Shown here piece by piece: positions 59,102-64,000 of a stretch of DNA of 64,000 nt (within the stretch, counting starts at the first letter, position 1; each line of letters starts with the position of its first letter). Source of the stretch: Diplosphaera chodatii. Its lineage: Eukaryota; Chlorophyta; Trebouxiophyceae; Prasiolales; Stichococcaceae. Under the pieces are notes generated by a model, which had not been told where the DNA came from, made no database searches, and saw only the letters and a program-made list of their open reading frames with translations. The translations under genes were made by a program, and so were the position numbers. Location: NCBI GenBank assembly GCA_032358165.1, contig JAALGY010000030.1:1736001-1800000 (forward strand). Reading direction: 5' to 3'.

Positions 59102-62045
59102 TCATGATGTAGACCCCTGGCACCCGCTGCCCGCGCCGGCTGTGCAGCCGAAGCAGTGGTTGTCGATGCCAATGGGGCGGCCCTGTGGCACCAGACAATG
59201 TGGTGTTACGGCTGCAACCCAATAAACTTGCTCACCGCCAACCTGAGCATGTCATTTGTTAATCTGCACCCCAATCGCTTTCACTACCTGTAGCTCCTGC
59301 AGGCTGCTGATGTCGAACACTGTCTTTGGGGCATTCCTGCCGCCCAGCCCCAGCGCCAGCTGCTGGTTGAAGTCGCAGTCGTACATGGCGCCGTCCCAGC
59401 CGACGCTGACCGTGTCCCGGCACATGACGCCCTGCACGACAAATGCAAGCAACAGTTGCGATCCATTGCATGGATGGACGCATCGCCACATGCACTGCAC
59501 TTGGCTGCCATGGACCCCACTCAACCGGATGGAATCGGCCCAGCTGTGCCTGATGATTGAGCCGGTGCTTCCTGGCATGTCAGGAGCGATGAAAATTCAT
59601 GGCGGCATGGCAGCCCGCTGCAGCGCGCTGGCCAGTGTACACCACTGCAAAGCGTCAAGGATGCGAAACTGGTCATACCTCTGCCGCCGCAGGGTTGAAC
59701 GCATTGACGAGCGTCTCCATGTAGGCCTCCAGCTGCCCGCGCTGCCGGAGGTAGTCCACATACCGCTTGATCGGCATGTTGTTCAGCGCAAACAGGCGGC
59801 TGAACACGATGTCATACGCGTCGCCAAGCTCCGCCCTGCAGCAGGCAGCTGCAGGTCTGAGCCAGAGTCGTGCTGCACAAGGGTTGCAGCCGGCTGAGAT
59901 GTGGGTTGGTAGCGTGATGCTACCCAGCTGCTGAGTGTGCAGCTTGCAGAGCCGACTGTCAGCAGACCACATCTTGCATAATACACAACACATACCAACA
60001 GCAGCAACTGCATGAGTTGTGCAGGTTACCAGAGGCTGTCCAGCAGAGCATGTCATCAGTCGCGTCACGCAAACTGCAATGAGTCTACACCTGTACGCCT
60101 CCTCCAGGGTGGCCTGCTCGGGCGCAAGGAACGCGCCGTTGGGGTTGTACACCAGGTCCAGCTCCAGGCCACTGCCCGGCTGGCCGTAGCCTGCTGCATT
60201 CAGCATCTGCAGGCCCTGCAGCACGAAAAAGGGGGTGTTAGCTAGCAAAGCGGCCAGTCTGCTGTGGGATGCTTACGAGGTGAACCATCCGCCTTGCAGC
60301 AGAGGGTGTGCGCTGCATGACTCGACGCTCTGCTGTTTGAAACACTGCTGGTGTGCTTTTGTTGCCCCTTTGAAATCACTGCAATGCCACCAGCAGCTTG
60401 TACGCGTACACACGTACCACAGAATTGGCGCAAAATTGTGACACCCGTTGCAACATGTCACAATGCATATCGCAGCGCGCTCAGCAGCATTGAAACAGAA
60501 TGAGTGCCGCCGCCATGCCATACATGGGCGCTTGCTGTGCCACGGCATAGCCATGCTGGCAGCTCGTTCACAGAAGCTCGTGTTGCTGCCATGTACTCTG
60601 CCGTGAATGCCTAAACCCTGGCCCCACCTTGATGCTGCGCTGGAAGACGCCGCCGCCGCGCTGCTCGTCAACATTCGTCGCGCTGTAGCAGGGCAGGCTG
60701 GCTGCGACGCGCACGCGGTGCTGCGCCAGAAAGTCCACTAAACCCTCCTGCCCCGGCTCCAGCAGCACCGTCAGGTTGCAGCGGTCAATGATGTCCGGCA
60801 CGCCGATCTCCCGCGCGCACTCCACGATGTACCTGCAAGGGTGCACTATCACCTGCTAACATATAAAGGTGTCGCTGGACCAGCATTTGGGGTGCATACA
60901 GATGCTGCAAGGTCCAGCGCTTCTGCCCAAGCGCTAGTGTCCGTCCTTATTCGAAGCAGCGACGCATGCTGATGGAAGCTGCCTGCACGTCTCTCCCAGC
61001 AGCGGCCAAGGGGCCCGACCAGCCGCTGCTGCTTCGATTTAGACACGACCCGCAAATCCTGAACCCTGACCTGAACTGCGGGCTGAGCTCGGGCGCGCCG
61101 CCGGTGAGGTCCAGCGTGTGCAGGCTGCCCCGCTCCAGGGCATCCTCCGCCAGCTCCAGGCACCGCACCGCCGTCGGCCGGTCCATCGCCTCGCTGCGGA
61201 GCGGCGAGCTCTCCACGTGGCAGTGGCTGCACGCCTGCGGGGTTTTGCGGGGGTTTGGATGGAGGTTCAAAGTGGTGTCAGCGGACAAGTGCTGCAGGCC
61301 CATGCTGATGAGTCGAATGGGCATGTTGCGGGCATGTTGCCGGCAGGAGCTAGCGGGCACCAGCAACGCTTTTGCACCCCAGCATCACTTGAATGGGTGC
61401 AGCGCACTTGATTGCAGTACAGCCCGATGTTCAGCTGCAGGATGCCTGCCGCCCCGCGCTTCAGGGGGGATACCCCCCGGTCCTACACCCAAACACGCCC
61501 AGGTTTTAGATGACTCACGTCTGTCTATACGGCCAACTCCTGAGTAGCTGCGCCATGCCGGCCAGGAGCTGCACGGTTTGTCGTGCGTGCAGCATGCCTG
61601 GTATCAGACTACCACTGCACAACACTCACCGCGAGCACATGCTGAAAGGACGGCACCCCAATGGCATCCAGCGACCGCTGCCGCCGCCGCCGCTCGTCCC
61701 TCGTGAGCGCTGCCTGGACACGGCGGGCAGCCGAAATGACTCAGCTTCAGGTCAGGCCACGTGGCTTGCTGCGCGGTTTCAGCATCGTTCCAACTGTCGG
61801 CCCACTTTTCACGCTGTGCATGCAGCGGCTGCACGCTGCTCCTGCATGCATGTTGCTGTGCTGACGGACCTGCCCTCGGCGCGCCAGCAGGTCGCGCGTG
61901 GCAGCTCCCTCGGCATCCTCCCGCATCTCCTCCAGCGTCTGCGGGATGAGCGATGTCGCCGCGGCGCCAGCCGCTGCGGCTGCGCCGCTGGCATCGGTGC
62001 GCGCCGCAACATGAGCCACGTCCGGTGCGGCAGCCCTGTAGCATC
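59102..62045 (-). CDS. arsS: ArsS-like radical SAM protein (arsenosugar biosynthesis), 5' end not resolved
   Basis: Exons in frame: about 62045-61870, 61713-61630, 61482-61408, 61234-61071, 60832-60628, 60215-60091, 59835-59679, 59431-59288, 59182-59102. The radical SAM cluster motif CNQACSHC (CxxxCxxC) is split by the intron between 61408 and 61234 and followed by HVESSPLRSEAM and DLTGGAPEL. Then come PDIIDRCNLTVLLEPGQE, RVAASLPCYSATNVDEQRG, LELDLVYNPNGAFLAPEQ, FSRLFALNNMPIKRYVDYL, WDGAMYDCDFNQQLALGLG and the C-terminal DNHCFGCTAGAGSGCQG. This is the full ArsS order, including the DUF3641-type C-terminal Cys domain. ArsS converts methylated arsenic with SAM to a 5'-deoxyadenosyl-arsenic precursor of arsenosugars. 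A helical N-terminal region (TSLIPQTLEEMREDAEG) precedes it; the start codon and any plastid signal were not found. No ArsM-like methyltransferase is in the window. Confidence 0.92.
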
Positions 62046-63349
62046 GTATACCGGCAAGCTACGTACAGTGTGGCTACCTACATCTGCCTCAAGAGCATGT
62101 CACATCGCACCCCGTTTGCCCAGTACAGGTAACACAGCATGGCTTATCTTGTCCTCAGGACAGGACCTGCTTTAGATGAAATGGAACCGGCATGGCAGAG
62201 TATGGCCATCAGACCACACTGCTTCGGCGTCATGTTGCACGGGTCGCAACATGCATGCGCGCAGCTTAGGGCAGCACCTGACGCATCTGCTGCCAGGCTG
62301 GGTTGGTGACCGCGTCTGTCGGCTCGAGATGCAAGCAATGACCTGATGACGTACTGCTGTCGGTATGCTGCTGCTGTTCAGGCGGCCTGCATGCATGTGC
62401 AGCATGCCCATGCTGGCCAGCACCAACTCTAATTTTACGGTCAACTCGTCGGTCGGACAACCTTTGAGCGCGTCAGTTGCCTACACTCGTGCAGCAGACG
62501 TGCTTCAAAATCTGCCAGTTGCATTACTGAAGGGCTGCACCTGACGCACATAATTGATTAATTGTCAATTCAGCACGTCATAGGCCAGGGTTTAACCATG
62601 CAAAGCCCTGAGATGCGACAGGCTTCAAAGCCAGGCCAGCTGCTCCTGCCAATTACATCCACTGCACCGCAACCCATTCCACATCTCTTCGGACCCGTCG
62701 TAGAGCTGGCAAGAAAGTCGTGTACGCGGCCAGCTGCCCGGCGCACAGGTTCCTATCCTTGACAGGTGAGCCCGACCCGCCGTTGCAAATCTATCGCTGC
62801 CCACCGTTGCATCCAATCACTGAATCCGGCGCCCGGTTCAATAGCCTTTGCACCTCCTGCCTGCATCCATCGTGTGGTCCGGATGTCGCTGCAAAGGGCT
62901 TGTGACGCCCGCAGTCGTAACAGATCTGTTTTTTATGCCGCGGCTCCGTCTAAGGATTGCGCACCGGTCAGACGCCACGGACTCCTGCATGCATCACAAG
63001 TCTCAAGTGAAGCATCCTGCAATGCAGTACGATGCCCGGCTGCATGCCTATTCTACGTTGCATCAAGCAGCCACCTGGCCTTGCCAACTGCCACATCCCT
63101 GGCTCTGCGTGCATGGCGTGCAACACTGACTGGCCGCGCAGTCCCTCGGTCTCTGGCTACCTGTACGAAGCATGTCTGGCGTGGCAGTGGCGCACAGCGT
63201 GCAGCCTGCTGCAACAGTGGCTTGACCTGCGATGTACCAGCTGCGCCCTGCTGCCCGCATCTCTGGGTGCTGCTGGCAGGCATCCCGGCCCCGCAGATTG
63301 CACTTACCACTGCTGGTGTTGTCGCTGCGCCGCAGGTGATCCGGCAGCC
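62046..63349. other. Divergent region upstream of ArsS and the secreted-protein gene
   Basis: About 1.3 kb. It may include the missing first exon of the ArsS gene and the 5' UTR of the plus-strand gene. No other coding signal is supported. Confidence 0.45.
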
Positions 63350-64000
63350 ATGGCACGCAGCCACACAGCCGCGCTGCTCGCGGCGCTCCTCATTGCAGCC
63401 CTCAGCCCGGCAGCGGCCCAGCAGACGACCTCCATCCTGGTGGCGCCCGGCCCCTCGGCGGCCGCCGACACGCCGGACACGGCCCCCGAGCCCGAGAGCA
63501 GCACGACAGCCGCGTCGCCGGCAGCAGCTCCCGCCACGGCGACGGCAGCGGCATCCCCAGCAGCCACCCCCACCACCACCACGGCAGCCGTGGAGCCCGC
63601 CACCGACATCGCCACAACGTCGACGGTGGGCTCCGGCTCGTCCGCCATATCAGCCACAGGCGTCGCGCCGTCCTCCTCCCAGCTCGCAGGCGCCGAGGTG
63701 CAGTCCTCCGAGACCTGCATGGGTGCTGCACTGTCGCGTGATGCATGTGTTTCCCATCTGCTCAGCTGCTGAGGGACGGTCATGTGTGGCCTGCAATGCA
63801 AGCATTCACGTTGTAGCATGCAGCACACGATGCTGGTCCGGAAGCAGGCCTGCCCATTGACCGTCACATCTGTTTGACATTCCCATCGCCAGCTGCACCT
63901 GTGTCATCCTGCGGCTTGGGGATGAAGTCTTGCACGGTTCTGAGGTGTTCCACGGCTCCTGCAGCTGCCCAACAACCGCACCGTCGGCACGCAGCTGGTG
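63350..64000 (+). CDS. Secreted Thr/Pro/Ala-rich protein, runs off the right edge
   Basis: ATG at 63350 opens a clear signal peptide (MARSHTAALLAALLIAALSP, cleavage likely after AAAQ), then about 90 residues dominated by Thr, Ala, Ser and Pro, typical of O-glycosylated or hydroxyproline-rich wall/surface proteins. A donor lies near 63721 (ACCTGCATGG|GTGCTG). A following exon probably starts near 63893, where VILRLGDEVLHGSEVFHGS and LPNNRTVGTQLV can be read in nearby frames. The latter vaguely resembles the start of dirigent/allene-oxide-cyclase-like barrels, which I offer only as a guess. Without the second intron excluded or the rest of the gene, the function is undefined. Confidence 0.55.

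Overview
This is a window of nuclear DNA from a GC-rich, intron-dense eukaryote, almost certainly a chlorophyte green alga (Trebouxiophyceae- or Chlorophyceae-like). The genes are cut into many short phase-conserved exons by 100-500 bp GT-AG introns, with a few GC-AG introns. Proteins are rich in Ala/Gly/Gln runs. A plant/Chlorella-type telomere repeat (TTTAGGG) is present. The conserved families are eukaryotic housekeeping genes: TEL2, IST1, SLC25A44-like carrier, PPCS, adenylate kinase and PPR. Exon models were built by hand from splice sites, reading phase and family similarity. No search was run.

Layout. 1-8.15 kb: a probable class II (Tnp2/CACTA-like) transposon. It has a decayed minus-strand transposase running off the left edge, a divergent plus-strand gene built from tandemly duplicated exon-intron units, a 27-bp palindrome between the two, and a dense array of TGTCC/GGACA motifs on the right flank. 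8.3-9.06 kb: a small gene for a C-terminally membrane-anchored protein. 9.48-16.85 kb: TEL2/TELO2 (18 exons, +). 17.47-19.6 kb: a BSD-domain protein (-). 20.14-23.46 kb: a mitochondrial carrier of the SLC25A44 type (11 exons, +). 23.75-27.87 kb: adenylate kinase with a 400-residue C-terminal extension (11 exons, -). 28.32-32.25 kb: IST1/ESCRT-III regulator (12 exons, +). 33.24-35.23 kb: MACPF-domain protein (-). 35.2-39.1 kb: a gene-poor stretch with a dispersed repeat and two SINE-like pieces. 39.12-42.33 kb: phosphopantothenate-cysteine ligase (9 exons, -). 42.84-44.43 kb: FkbM-family methyltransferase with a signal anchor (5 exons, +). 45.7-56.6 kb: a very long PPR gene (-). 58.1-58.5 kb: a two-exon small membrane protein (+). 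59.1-62.05 kb: ArsS-like radical SAM protein (-). 63.35 kb to the edge: a secreted Thr/Pro/Ala-rich protein (+).

The genes are not an operon. They alternate in orientation, so many neighbours share short divergent promoters (19.6-20.1, 27.9-28.3 and 42.3-42.8 kb). The most striking recurrent signal is local exon duplication. An exon-intron unit is amplified in the transposon-linked gene, three copies of an exon start sit in TEL2, and a partial exon copy sits inside an intron of the carrier gene. Several copies are frame-breaking or lack a donor, so they look like pseudo-exons or alternative exons. I found no convincing rRNA, tRNA or CRISPR feature.
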